A stretch of DNA of 64,000 nucleotides from Datisca glomerata (Eukaryota > Streptophyta > Magnoliopsida > Cucurbitales > Datiscaceae). This document shows, in pieces, positions 45,454-56,841 of this stretch (the stretch's first letter is position 1; each line of letters begins with the position of its first letter). Position numbers and translations under genes: made by a program. The DNA lies in assembly GCA_003255025.1 (NCBI GenBank), contig QANY01004770.1:2409891-2473890 (forward strand), written 5' to 3'. Under the pieces are notes generated by a model, which was not told where the DNA came from, searched no databases, and saw only the letters and a program-made list of their open reading frames with translations.

Positions 45454-45941
45454 TCAGCAAATTGCTCTTTTACACCTTCTCAAGACTTCCAATAATAACT
45501 TCTCATTTTCATTGTTTAGGGAAGAAGAAATAATAATGGACATAGTATTATTCTCACCTAGGTAAGCATATTTCAAATGAGCAGGAAGAGATTTTGATTT
45601 AAGGAAAGGTGATGATTCAATAGAAGGTAAGGTTTGTTTGAATGTTATTTCAAACAACTGTAATGATTCAATTTGTTTTCCAAACCTGGGAGTACTTTGC
45701 TTTACATACATCCATGTGACTGCTACTTCCTCTTCATCATTTCTATCTTCTTTCTTTCCAAATTTGTCTCTGAGTGAGTTGCCTTGCTATAACTTTTACA
45801 CAGCTTTTCTATAACTATGGAGTCCATCATAGAAATAGTTGCACATTCTTCTATTTCTTCATCAGGGTACTTCATAGCATTAAAAATATTTAAGATTATC
45901 ACTTGATCATTAACCCAGTTAGTAAACTCTCCTTTTTGCAC
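45454..45941 (-). pseudogene. Athila spacer between protease and reverse transcriptase
   Basis: Two overlapping open pieces, 45941-45723 (FNAMKYPDEEIEECATI) and 45711-45454 (TPRFGKQIESLQLFEITFKQ, PSIESSPFLKSKSLPAHLKY and AYLGENNTM). L-P-x-H-L-x-Y-A-Y-L-G is the invariant lead-in to RT in this lineage. It is parallel to 115-630 at the window start. Confidence 0.85.
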
Positions 45942-45942
45942 A

Positions 45943-46480
45943 TCAATAACTATTTCTTCCTGTGGCTAAAAATAGTCTTCCTAGTATGATTAGTACCTCT
46001 ATGTCTGTTTCATAATCCAGAATGATGAAATCTGCTGGAAATATGAATTTTTCCACTTGTACCAGAATATCCTCTATCTTTCCTTCTGGATAGACATAAG
46101 ACCTATCAGCCAGTTGTAAAATAATGGTTGTTGGCCTAGCTTCTCCTATTCCTAACTTTCTGAAGATGGAAAATGGCATTAAGTTGATACCTGCACCCAA
46201 ATCACATAGAGCTCTACCATAGTGGGTCTTACCAATTGTACAAGGGATGGTAAAACTCCCAGGGTCTTTAAGCTTCGGGGAAATATTGTTCTATAAAATT
46301 AAGCTACATTCTTGGGTCAAGGCTATAGTATCAAATTCTCCAAGCCTTCTCCTTTTTGTTAAGATGTCTTTTATAAACTTGACGTAATTTCACATCCGCT
46401 GTAGAGCTTCTACCAGGGGTATATTTATATACAGCTACTTTAGCGTGTCAAGAAATTTGTTGAACTGGCCATCTAGCTTC
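45943..46480 (-). pseudogene. Athila aspartic protease
   Basis: Open from 46200: [20 protein letters not shown], then [34 protein letters not shown] and [14 protein letters not shown]. In active members the site is D-L-G-A-S-I-N-L-M-P; here the region reads MGAGINLMP and a frame break separates it from the preceding conserved block. Protease would cut the Gag-Pol polyprotein. Confidence 0.88.
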
Positions 46481-47960
46481 TTCTTTTGTAGCCTTTGAGA
46501 AAATTGAGGCAAAGGCCTCTCTATGTCGTTCTCTCTCTAATCTGCACTCTTAGATGCTACAGCAGCTGGTTGATCTGCTACATCTTTATTTTGGCTTATC
46601 TCTTTGCTTATGTCAAACTTCTCTTATGTTCCATCATTTCGTTGGGCTTCCACATTTCCACTTCTATGGTGTATTGCCTTGCATTGCTCTTTTCCTTCCC
46701 TTCTAGGATTTTCAGTATTGTCTTCGGGTCTGGTATTCAAGGCATTAACCAATTTTCCAACTTGATTTTCTAGATTTCTTATAGATACTTCTTGACTTTG
46801 GATCATTACAGATACATTCTGGACTACTGATTCATTATTGGCTATGTATTCTTTCAGAAGATTCTCTAATGTGCTAGGTTGTTGAGTTGGTACTTATTTT
46901 TGTCCTTGAGCTTGCTGTGCAAAGCTGGGACGATAGGTTGGTCTCTTTTATGAGTTTGATGGTCCTACAGCTTGGTTACTCTAATATAAATTAGGGTGTT
47001 GTCTCCAACAAGGGTTGTAAGTTTTGGAGTAAAGATTGTTGTTTTTATTTCTCTTAAAGTTCCCTATATCGTTAACAAAACCTGGATTCCCTGGGAAACT
47101 TTCAAATAAGTGTTCTTTACCACAATAGACATGATACCACTACTACTTGATTCACAAATTGTTACATGCCTTGATTCTAACTCTTATTCGTTGTGGGTGC
47201 CATGCTTAGAGTTTTATTCATGTTTATGAATGAAGATACTTAAGTTGTTAAGGTTGTCATAGCATCCAATTCATGAATCCTTGCAACTCTTTTACTTGTT
47301 GCTACTCTAGCAGTTGGCCATTGGTAATTGTTACTTACTATCATCTCTAAAATTTCAAAAGCTTGATTAAAAGCCTTAGACAAAATGGCTCTACTTACTA
47401 AAGAATCAACCATCAATCTTGTACAAGAGTTGAGTCCATTATAGAAGGTTTCAATTTGGATGCAACGTGGGATATCATGGTGTGGACACTTTCTTAGCAA
47501 CTCCCTAAATCTTTCACATGCCTCATATAGAGATTCATCCTCTAATTGGTGAAAGGAAGTAATCTCATTCTTTAATTTTGCATTCTTTATAGGTGGAAAA
47601 TACCTTAAACTTCTCAGCAAAATCATTCCAAGTACTGATGGAATCTGGAGGTAATTAGTTTGGCCATGCTCTAGCTCTATCCCATAAGGAATAAGGAAAC
47701 AGTTTCATCCTTAGGGCATATTCTGAAGCTTCAGGTATCTTGGAAGCACTAACCTCCATGAAGAGTCTTAAATTCATGTGGGGATCTTTAGTAGGTAGTC
47801 CGTTGAATTACCCAATAGTTTTCAACATTTGGTACATGATAGGCTTCAACTCAACTGCGGAGCTTGAATTTGTGCCCTTACTATTGTGGGGTTCATTAGC
47901 TATGATTGAAGAATGACATAGTCTCTAAGTGATCTTTCTTTGTCATTTACCATTACTATG
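46481..47960 (-). pseudogene. Athila gag
   Basis: The capsid-like retrotrans_gag domain is open at 47626-47240: YFPPIKNAKLKNEITSFHQL, then EDESLYEACERFRELLRKCP and HHDIPRCIQIETFYNGLNSC. Further downstream come an NLYSKTYNPCWRQHPN-like block (about 47040-46980) and 46806-46624 (SQEVSIRNLENQVGKLVNAL, NTRPEDNTENPR), which are characteristic of Athila gag between capsid and protease. Stops are frequent. The start codon is not secure; the first recognisable block lies near 47910. Confidence 0.88.
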
Positions 47961-48246
47961 ATAGTGTTTCCATTATTAGTTTGATTATCATTTTGATTCC
48001 TATTCTCATTTAAAACCATTTCATCTTCATTAGCAGCAATTTCTCATAAAGTACCCAATCATCTATGTTCTCTTCTCAACTGTCTTAGAGTTTTGTCTAT
48101 TTCTGGCTCAAAATTGAATTCGGGTAATTGTTGCATGCGCATAAAATGAGTCTCAACAACCTGAAATAGAGCAATAGTAACAACTTTAGCAATGTAGCTC
48201 ACTAATTAGATTCAAGTTGATCTTAATAATGAACTTTTTCCTTCAA

Positions 48247-48264
48247 TCCCCGGCAATGGCACCA
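48247..48264 (-). other. Athila primer-binding site
   Basis: TGGTGCCATTGCCGGGGA on the minus strand, 13 bases downstream of the 5' LTR end. It is two changes away from TGGCGCCGTTGCCGGGGA, the site usual in Athila-type elements and attributed to tRNA-Asp priming. Confidence 0.8.
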
Positions 48265-48277
48265 AAAACTTATTGGA

Positions 48278-49066
48278 TGTGATATATACGCAAGTGCACA
48301 TGTCATTAACAAGTAATAAAGTGATAAATGAGTGTCGATCTCCATAAGGATTGATGAGAAATTAAGCAATTAAACAGAACAAATTAAATCTAATTGAAAA
48401 TAGAGTAACCATAATAAGTGAGGTAAGAATAGAAAATACAGTAAAGCAAATAAGGTTAAGAAAGAAGAAAGGGAGAAGGGAATAAACGAATATCCTCTTC
48501 CTTTTTTTCTTCCTCGCATCCTTCTTTCCTTTTCTGTCCTTTTTCTCCCCTTCCTTTTCGGAAAAATATTTCATTATTCTCAGCTAAGATGTCGGCTCTC
48601 CTACTCTTTCTTAATTGCTATATATAGGAGCCTTGGAATTAGGGCTTTAGCTTCTTGTAACGACATGTGTTAAGCATCACTGCAACGGGGGACACTGTAA
48701 AAGCGCTGATGCCATCTAGATAACAGATTTTTTAGCGCATGAACTTTTCCTTTCTTTTTAGTGCCAGCTCGACTACACGACAAAGCCTAATGCCAAGTGT
48801 GCATGGGAAATGCTATAGCAGCAAAGGAATCCATGCTGCAACATTTCTTCTAGCTGCTAAGCTCCCAAGGGATCCTGCATAGAAGTATGACTTATGCATA
48901 AAAACTTCCTAGAACTACTAGGAATGCTAGCAACTAAACTCAATAGTAAGCTAAACTGGAAGGAAAATGACAAAAATTAAGCAATAAAATGTTGCATTAC
49001 CCTAAGATAAGCAATAATTTAGACTTAGAAATATAAATATAACTCTAAATTCATAGTGTTATCACA
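48278..49066 (-). repeat. 5' LTR of the Athila element (789 bp, shortened)
   Basis: Starts TGTGATATATACGCAAGTGC and ends GTGTTATCACA on the plus strand. It aligns to both ends of the 3' LTR but lacks about 650 internal bases; the join is near 48420 (AAGTGAGGTAAGAATAG). Confidence 0.92.
48618..48627 (-). promoter_or_regulatory. TATA box of the Athila 5' LTR
   Basis: CTATATATAG, palindromic, followed on the minus strand by a short AT-rich region. It matches the position in the other LTR. Confidence 0.55.
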
Positions 49067-49619
49067 CTACCCTTACCTTTATCCTTGCTTGGGGGCAAGT
49101 GGTGGTTTCATTGACAACCTTCCCTACACAAAATAGGCGGCTGCTTTTCCAAATGGTGTGATGTGCTAGGAGTGAAATCACGTCTTTTTCACTTTCTTCA
49201 CTAAAAACCACCATTGGAGAAGTTTCTTGTGAACCTTCTCCAGCCATGCTCAGGGAAAATCTAGGGCTCCGAATTCTTGTAGCTTCTTGAATCACATGCT
49301 TCTTGGAACCAAAGATATTAGGAATGGTATTTGGATCTTAGTCTTGGAGTAGAGTCACCAGGGATTCAACTATGTCTTTCCTGGCATTCTTTATCATCCC
49401 ATTTATTTCAGAGCTCTCCATTAGAGGGGTGACAACCACCTCTTGTATCTCACCAATGCTCAAACTAACCTTGTCAATCTCATTATCAAAGTCACAAGCT
49501 GAACCATCCACACCATATTGTTGTGACAAGGTCTCAAGACCATCCTCACACCAATCTAACTCATTGTCAAAGCCATCTTCAATATTTTCCCTACTCTCTT
49601 CACCTAGATCATCAACCAT
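49067..49619 (-). pseudogene. L1 ORF1, N-terminal part (cut off by Athila)
   Basis: Starts MVDDLGEESRENIEDGFDNE, acidic; then SIGEIQEVVVTPLMESSE, one stop near 49339, and EATRIRSPRFSLSMAGEGSQ, ending in a Lys-rich PSKDKGKG stretch at the Athila border. Beyond the Athila element the frame resumes at 32982 with SEVGPSHADQDSIRSDN and DUF4283. I assign it to L1 because the L1 target duplication lies just outside (49750) and the orientation agrees. The N-terminal sequence itself has no recognised domain. Confidence 0.65.
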
Positions 49620-49749
49620 TAAAGATACCTCCTATGAAGGGAGGAAGAAGGAAATTTTCACCTAGATATATAAGCTCTCACTTAGAAAGAGAGACGCATT
49701 TTTTTGGATAACTTCACACATTCTTTTTTCCTAATGTAAATTTAATTTT

Positions 49750-49760
49750 GGGTGTGTCAA
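49750..49760. other. Right target-site duplication of the L1 element
   Basis: GGGTGTGTCAA, identical to 28151-28161, next to the L1 5' end. Confidence 0.85.
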
Positions 49761-49929
49761 ATATATAACTTTAAATGTATTAAATAGTGGTGAATGTCAA
49801 TTTTATAATAAATTAGTGACTCTCCCTGATTTTACTTAGTTATAGTAATTAATATTATTTTAACAATCTCATTCGTGCCTATTTTTTATATATTTTAATT
49901 GCCAATATTTAGTAGGATGTTATGATCCT

Positions 49930-51240
49930 CAATCTGATCCAACTACCTAATCTACAAGACCCCTCCACTGATTTGAGTCAAAATTGTGATTTGACAATCT
50001 TGTTAAGCATTGCAAGGCACCAATGAAGCTTCTATAAATAATAGGATATGATAAAGCAATCCTTGCAACAACGAGTTTGTTTGAAAGACATAAAGCAGTG
50101 GGCTATCGTTGAGGTTGGCATATGAGCTCTATTATGTAGATAAGAGGTATACTTGCTTTAAGTGAGATAGAGATCTGATGAATCAATGTACCCTTGAAAG
50201 ACTAGGAAGTAACTGAGAGAGCCAAGTGTTTTGAGAGCAATGGTAGAGCTGAGATGATTGATCACTTGCTTCATCTTGACAGGAGAGGAACCTGTTACCA
50301 AAATTTCATTAACATAGATGAGAATCAAGGTAATATCAGTTCTTGAATGATTAATGAACTATCAGGGTAGGAATTCTGAAAACCAAGCTTCAACAGTGCA
50401 CTATTGATCTTGTCAAACCATGCTCTGGGGTCCTGTTTGAGGCCATAATGGTCTTTTGAAGCTTCGAGACAATAGTAAGGCTTATTGTGATCTTCAAAAC
50501 CATATGGTTGTTCGATGTAGATGGTTTCCTAAAGTTCTCCATTTAAGAATGCATTATTGATGTCCAGTTATTGTATGTCCCACTAATATGTGACGGTCAA
50601 AGTGAAAATGATTGTGATTGTGCAGGCTTGATGAATGAACTATAAGTTTCAAAATAGTCATTTTTAGGGGCCTATTGAAACCATTTGGCCACTAATCTAG
50701 CCTTATTTCTTAGAATAGAGCCATCAGGATTGAGTTTCAGTCTAAATACCCACTTGTTTATTACTAAGGACATTCGATCAGTTGGAGGAACAAGATTCTA
50801 GGTGTGATTATAGACTAGTGAAACATATTTTTAACTTGCATTATTGCTCTCCAAGAAAGATATGCAAGAGCTTTAGTGACATAAGTAGGTTCTGCAACAG
50901 AGGTTAGCGAAGCAAGAATATAGTTTTGGCTTAGTGGTACCTACCTTGGACCTAATTATCAAAGGATGAGTTAGGTGGGTTCTGGGAAGAGATATAATGG
51001 TGGTGTAGGGTAACAATGGAGATGGTGAGACAGGATGAGTGACAAATGGAACCATACTATGAGGAATGCTATAGTTAGGAGTATTAATTTGAGATGTTGA
51101 TTGTTTACTGTGTACCTGAATTGGTTGAATTGCTTTTTGTTTGAGCAGGATAGGTTGAAGGTGATGATATTAGTGGTGTTGAATAAGGAGAGGTTGTACC
51201 GGAAACCTGAAAAAGAGAACAGTAAATAGTTAGCATAACA
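49930..51240 (-). pseudogene. Ty1/copia reverse transcriptase fragment
   Basis: Minus-strand frames contain LTHPLIIRSKVGTTKPKLY (pre-RT block), then LNPDGSILRNKARLVAKWFQ, NNAFLNGELQE, GFEDHNKPYYCLEASKDHYG, LKQDPRAWFDKINSALLKLG, LILIYVNEILVTG and LKTLGSLSYFLVFQGYI. The catalytic Y-V-D-D reads YVNE, so both Asp are lost. Integrase, protease, gag and RNase H are not found on either side, so this is a truncated RVT_2 fragment. A different copia element lies to the right. Confidence 0.85.
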
Positions 51241-51839
51241 ATAGAAGATGATTCTAGTTGCTTTGTAGTTGAAGTGAGCGACACTACAACAAATGTGAGA
51301 TTGTACATGAGGTGAAGTACCATGTGAAAATTAATCACAGGCTTCCTATGGCACGTGTTAGCCGATCTTTGTTGAAAGTCTTCATTTTTTTCGTAGACCG
51401 CTTTGCAAGCTATGAGGAACGTTGTTGTTTTGCACTTTTTACAGCATTTTTTTACTCGAGGATTTTTTTAATAGGGTTCTTAAAGCCCTATCCAATAATT
51501 TTAAAAGATGTTTATAACGCTTATATATTAGTCATTAAAATGGTTTTTTCATCCTATAAAAGGAGACACCATAAAATTCATTGCTATAGTCAATTACGCA
51601 TATCAAATACTTTTCAAAATGATAATGTTAAGTAGTATAAAGACTACCAATATAATAATTAACATCATTAATATATAACATTTCAACAAAGTGTTACATT
51701 ATCCTTTTGATCAACTTACAAATCATCTAAATAGAAAACTAACTTATCCTTCCTTAAAATGTACAAGAAACACGTGTTCCAACAAATGAAATATATAGAC
51801 CTTCATAAAACCATGCAAGTTTACCTCAATAATACAGAT
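51241..51839. other. Spacer between copia fragments
   Basis: No recognised coding region. CACTACAACAAATGTGAG at 51283 resembles a CACTA end, but no partner end was found. The 107-residue ORF at 51312-51635 has no recognisable motif. Confidence 0.4.
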
Positions 51840-53399
51840 TTATTCTTCAAACTCAAGAAGTCCTTGTAAATAGTGTTCCTTGTCCTACATTTAGAAGAAA
51901 AATTAGATTTAAATAGAATACACACATTTGTAAGCACCAAAAGCTTAGAAAATTGTCCTATGACCTTTTAGCGTACCTAGTGATACCTCACACCAATGTA
52001 CTTTGATCTCGAATGGAATGCTTGATTCTTGCTAAGATGAATAGCACTATGATTGTCATAGTATAGCATGTATTTCTTTGCAAGCTTCAATAATTTCTAT
52101 AAACTCAACTTCAGTAGTTGATCGAGCAATACATTTCTATAATTTAGACTATCACGATATTGTTCACCTATAGAAGTAACCATATATCATGATGTCGACT
52201 TTTGGAGTCGAGGTAGATGGCCATATCTATATCTTTAAACCCCTCAAGTACATGTTTCTCATTACCAAATGTTAAACATTGGCTTGAAGTACCTCTGACA
52301 TATCTCAGATTTCACTGCTTCATAGTATTCTGTGACAAGATTTGAGAAAAATCAACAGACGACCCCAACAACGTGAGCTATATCTGGTCTTGTGCATACC
52401 ATGTCATACATTAAAATACCCACTGGTGACGATTATTGTATTCTACCCATATCTACCTTCATTGTGCCGATAGAAGGACTTTGCTTGGAACTTAGCTTAA
52501 AATGATCATCGAAGGGTGCGCCAGCTTGTTTTGCTCTATACAAAACCTTTCAAGCACCCTTGTCGTGTATATTCTTCTTATAACCACAATTTCTCTGCTC
52601 TTCTATCACAGGTATTCCTCACGCCAAGAATTTGTTTTGCTTGCCCCAAATCTTTCATTGCAAATGATTCACTCAATTATCTCTTCAACTATTAAATTTT
52701 ACTATTATCTTCACCAACGATAAGCATATCATCATCTTGTACCCATGCTCCCCATAAAAGGAGTTAAGTTATATTTGCATTTGATCTCAAAACTCTCTGG
52801 TTGCTCTATGTATATATCCTACTCTAAGTCACTATGGAGGTTAATGATTTTGATGTCAAGCTATTTAATCTTCAGATCAATGCTGGCGCTTAAACCCAAA
52901 ACAACTCGAATGGATGACATTTTTATTATAGCTAAGAAAATCTCTTCAAAATCTACATCTTTTGACTGAAACATTTCACAACCAATCTTTCATTTTACCT
53001 TTGATGTGAGATATTTTCTTCAGTCTTTGGTCTATACACTCATTTGTTCTTCAACGCTCTTTCTTCATTAAGCAACTTCATCAACTTATAAGTATAATTC
53101 CCATGCAAGGATTTCATCTCATCTTGCATTGCTTGTAAACACTTCTCTTTCTTAGCATCATTCACAACTTCTATATAAGTTTCAGGCTCATCTTCATTAG
53201 ACAAAGAGTACTTAGTAGACGAATGGTGTTCTCTATTGGATCTTCGTACATGATTAGTCTCATCAGCTGCTAGATCCGATTCTAATTGATCATCTTGTAT
53301 TATTGGCTCGTCAGTATTCTTATCATCAGCATGATCACCATTAGTACCCATACCATCTCCATTCTTTATAGATGTAGGAACTAAGTCTAAGTTAATCAA
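51840..53399 (-). pseudogene. Tnt1-type copia element: reverse transcriptase and RNase H remnants
   Basis: The open piece 53399-53040 holds the linker before RT (NHVRRSNREHHSSTKYSLSN, CLQAMQDEMKSLHGNYTYKL and NEERALKNK). RT itself (53040-52580) is barely readable. The end of RT and RNase H follow, with SSKQSPSIGTM, GILMYDMVCTRPDIAH and YYDNHSAIHLSKNQAFHSRS then KYIGVRYH near 52040-51970. These correspond to M-Y-x-M-x-x-T-R-P-D-I-A-x-x-V-G and D-N-x-S-A-I-x-L of copia RNase H. Heavily mutated. Confidence 0.82.
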
Positions 53400-54170
53400 A
53401 TCATTTGAACTGAACTACGGCTTCTCAATTTTTTCAAAGTCTTTAATAGTCAGATCTTCAAGAAATACAACATCTCAGCTTCTGACTATTTTCTTGTCAA
53501 TTGGATCCCAGTAACGATAGCTAATCTCATCATCCCCATAGCCCATGAAGATACATCGTTTTGTCTTGCTATCAAGTTTTGATCTTTCATCCTTCAAATG
53601 TGTGCAAGGCTTCACAACCGAACACTCTCAAGTGGTCATGGGAAACATCTTTTCATGTCCATAGCTTTTGTGGCACACCATAATCTAATGACGCTGTTGG
53701 AGAAAGACTAATCAAGTTGAACACTATCATAACTGCTTCACATTTGATAACGTACACTTTTCACTTTCTACAATGGTGCAGTTATACCTCTCTGCCACAT
53801 CATGGAGCGGTGGAGTCTTCAGAAATATCATCTGATGACGAATACCATGGCTTTCTACATTACTCATGAAAAGAACCACTGTATTCACCACCGTTACCTG
53901 TTCAAATATGCTTTAACAATCTTCTTGTCTCTCTTTCAACTCGGACATGAAATTCTTTAAGGATACTGAACACCTGGTCTTTAGATTTCAGAGTATAAAC
54001 GCACACTTTCCTAGAGTGATCATCTATAAATGTAACAATATATGAAGTACCCCCAAGGGATTTACTATTCATGGGACCGCACACATTAGAATGCACTAAA
54101 TCCAGAACATTGAAGTTCAATCCAAAGTTCTTTTAAATGACACACTATGTTGTTTACAGGTCAAACAATG
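53400..54170 (-). pseudogene. Tnt1-type copia element: integrase
   Basis: Open stretch 54120-53902: LDLVHSNVCGPMNSKSLGGT and SYIVTFIDDHSRKVCVYTLK, then SILKEFHVRVE. This is the integrase core start, with both D-x-x-x-x-D-D-x-S and H-S-D (here H-S-N) blocks. Further left come FMSNV/SHGIRHQMIFL-like blocks (53880-53820), ERYNCTIVES and KWCATKAMDMKRCFP, the latter in the region where integrase ends and the C-terminal block (GYGDDEISYRYWDP near 53550-53510) begins. Frameshifted throughout. Confidence 0.82.
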
Positions 54171-54419
54171 TGCGTAAGTCTTAACTAGCGTACTTTTTAT
54201 ATATGGGAGGAGTCGTTTCTTGGCTAAGATCCCAAGCTCTTTCTAACTCATGTGTCTAAAGTCTTTTGTGCCACATTTCGCTCATGGGATCACCCTCCAT
54301 GACATTCATGGAGCCATTACTCAGCGTTGTAGATGTCATATAGAGAATAGGATTTTTCATTCATCTAGTTACTATTAGTGAACATTTGGTAAGCATCCAG
54401 TTTTCTTCACCAAAATATG

Positions 54420-54660
54420 TGTGATATCCCTCTTTGTCGAGCTAACCTATCAAAATCAAGATCATTCGAATGTCTGGCACATGTCTCACATTTCTGAGTA
54501 CCAACTTAAACCCAATATTTATCTCTAGACACACATCTACAATACCGATAACTTTAGAGGTTCCCTCATTGTCGATATTCATGATATCAAAGTCACCTGC
54601 TTTTGTACGTTGAGAAAAGATCCATTCTGGATGTAACATAGATGATGCCAGCACTGTCAA
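54420..54660 (-). pseudogene. Tnt1-type copia element: aspartic protease
   Basis: Open piece with LHPEWIFSQRTKAGDFDIMN and VIGIVDVCLEINIGFKLVLR, then NVRHVPDIRMILI. The active site D-S-G-A-S upstream is degenerate (VDSAGIIYV-like at about 54660-54640). The preserved L-x-N-V-R-H-V-P-D-x-R-x-N-L-I block is diagnostic. Confidence 0.82.
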
Positions 54661-54699
54661 CTACCCAATCTGTGTCTTGGCTGGTGGTAGCTACTATTT

Positions 54700-55490
54700 T
54701 TTATCCGTCATTTTTCTTATCAACATTTCCCTTTTGTTGTTAAGCTTTCAGTTTTCAACAATCACTTCTTGTGACCCTTCTTCTTACAATAATAACACTG
54801 AATACTCTGTTTCACATATTTTCTTCTCGAACGACCCTAATTACTGTTCTTGTTTCTACTTTGGGTTTTTGCTATTTTTAATAACAAGTGCCTCTAAGTG
54901 ATTGCCAGAAGGACCCAAGATTTTCCTTCTTATTTCTTCATTCAATAAAATGCTTTTAACTATACTCATCGAGACTTTACTATAAGAAGAGAAATTACTC
55001 AACGACTTACCTAAATTTTCCAACTGTCTTGCATGGAACTTAGAAGTAACAAGGTTTGAAGCTCGTCGTCTAGAACCACTTTAATGGTAGAAAGCTAATT
55101 CACAATGCTCAACATCTCATTCAAATGCTCTGCAATTGACATTCTTCTTTGTATTTTAAGTTAACAAGCTTTCTTATCAAAAAAATTTTATTCCCAACTA
55201 CTTTCCTTACATACAACTCTTCCAATTTATTTCACAAAGAGTATGCAGAAGTCCCATTCAAAATATGGTGATACACATTCTCATCCACCCATCTACGTAT
55301 AGAACTTACAACTCATCAATCCAACAATTCCCAATCTTCGTTGCTCATATCTTTCGATCTTCACAAATCAGCTTTATTCGGAACGTAATACTTTTTTACA
55401 ATAGAGGAGATCTTTCATTTCCAAAATTTCCAGTAGTCCCATTCAGACTAATAATCCTGGTTGTCTTAACCCTCATGACTACCATAGTGA
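54700..55490 (-). pseudogene. Tnt1-type copia element: gag
   Basis: A zinc-knuckle remnant (CYYCKKKGHKK) lies at about 54805-54770, preceded (to the right) by diverged capsid sequence with stops. Gag of Tnt1-like elements packages the RNA. No open frame longer than about 70 residues survives. Confidence 0.6.
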
Positions 55491-55494
55491 CTAT

Positions 55495-56185
55495 CAATCG
55501 ATATTGAACCAAGCTTGTTGAGATTTTACAAACTCTAATAACATAGTTCACTATTATCATAGTCTATCGAATCAATTTAATTTTCAGAAAAAAAAATTTC
55601 AAACACATTAATAAATGAGTCACAAGAAAACAGAAAAATAGGACACTAGAATTAACATGGAAAACCCTTCAGTTGAAGAAAAATCATAAGACAAACTTTG
55701 GAATCGACTATAAAATAATAGGGTTGCAGCAAGTTCTCTTTTAGATAAAACTAGAGGATTACACCAATCAAATAACTTGATATACGTCATCAATAATGGT
55801 GGATTACATCAAAATAAGCCTCACTAAATAAAGATAATAAACGAAAACACTTAGACTACCCACCAACACACTCAGACTGCCCATGAACACACTCAGATTA
55901 TCGAGACGCTGTGAGTAAAAATTTATCAGAACGCATGACAAAATGTTTTCTCTATGTTCTCAAAAATTTCTTCCACTCTCTCACATCCCCTTCTATATTT
56001 TTTAGCGATCAAAAAATGTCTAAAAAAATTACACGCAAATAATTGTGTAAAATTCCCAGCAGCAAAATACATCTAAAAGTGTTAGACATCTTAAAGCTCA
56101 CGTCGTCAATGTTTTGGACGTGAAAAAATAGAACAACCCAATAGATTTTTTCGACTATAACCAAGACCAAGACTTTTATCTCAAG
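55495..56185 (-). repeat. Degenerate primer site and 5' LTR of the Tnt1-type copia element
   Basis: GATATTGAACCAAGCTTGTT, followed by GAGATTTTAC, resembles the complement of the copia primer site plus LTR end, with extra bases inserted. To the right, TTAACATGGAAAACCCTTCA at about 55651 and the AT-rich remainder have the look of a Tnt1-group LTR in reverse. The outer end is not fixed. A 3' LTR copy to compare with was not recognised left of 51840. Confidence 0.45.
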
Positions 56186-56220
56186 AAGTCAAAAAGTGCG
56201 TGCTTTGCACGTGTTAAGCT
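56186..56220 (-). mobile_element. Helitron-like 3' terminus (degenerate)
   Basis: Minus strand CTTAACACGTGCAAAGCACG, then CACTTTTTGACT, closely matches the ends of the two mini-Helitrons at 4492 and 6920. The terminal CTAG is replaced by CTTC. The body would extend to higher coordinates, but I could not find a 5' end. Confidence 0.4.
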
Positions 56221-56841
56221 AGTTTAAAATTATAATATTAATGTTAAAATTTAAATTATTATTAACACGTTAAAATTGATATTAACATTAAAATATATAC
56301 ATTATTTGAAGATAGATAAGAAATCTAAACTAAAAATAAATATTAATAATAATAAATACATTATCTTGTTTATAATATTGAAATTGTAGTATATAGCTCT
56401 CCTCTTTTAATAGCATTGGAAATTATTTTATCTGATCATTTGTCATATTTTTAATAGAATAATTATCATATTAGGGAATAGTTTCTCTTACTAAACAATA
56501 TATTAATGCATTTATCTAAATATATTTATAGGAATTTTCATGTTCCTAATAACATAAATATTATAAAATTTCAATCTATAAATTTTTACGAACAAATTAT
56601 TATTCACTTAAAAATAAATCTTTGTTGTATAATAGATCTCTTATATATATGAATATTCATGCATCTATTTACATAATACTATAAAATATTTAATTTTACA
56701 AATTATTAATAAATAAGTTGATATGAAAAAATAATATTTCATTTAGGAATTAAAGAAGAAAACGTGAAATACATAATTTGTATACCTTAAGAAATTTTAA
56801 GGGTAAAAGGAGAATTAAAAGTTTATCCCCGTTAAGCCCTT
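56221..56841. other. Very AT-rich DNA without recognised gene
   Basis: No coding motif. It may include the body of the Helitron-like sequence that ends at 56186. Confidence 0.45.

Larger units (their letters stand above)
32983..49066 (-). mobile_element. Athila-type Ty3/gypsy retrotransposon with two LTRs
   Basis: Two LTRs in direct orientation (32983-34430 and 48278-49066) with TGTGATA...TATCACA ends flank an internal region. Read on the minus strand, that region contains primer-binding site, gag, protease, RT, RNase H, integrase, an env-region ORF, and a polypurine tract before the left (3') LTR. Without the nested CACTA the element is about 11.3 kb, normal for Athila. No 5-bp target duplication is visible (TTGTG left, CTACC right). 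It interrupts ORF1 of the L1. Every ORF is broken. Confidence 0.9.
28162..49749 (-). mobile_element. L1-type LINE, split by a 16-kb Athila insertion
   Basis: The 3' end is marked on the plus strand by T10 at 28162-28171, followed by the complement of an L1 3' end (GATAAAGCAAAGAGTACATT). The 5' end abuts the right target duplication at 49750. Removing the Athila element (32983-49066) leaves about 5.5 kb, a full-length size for a plant L1, with ORF1 (DUF4283 and a zinc-knuckle-like region) and ORF2 (endonuclease, reverse transcriptase, zf-RVT) in the right order. All frames contain stops, so the element is inactive. Confidence 0.88.

Noticed and set aside
51283..51640. CACTACAACAAATGTGAG as a CACTA transposon end
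   Set aside because: No inverted partner end or 3-bp duplication was found to the right. One short match is not enough.
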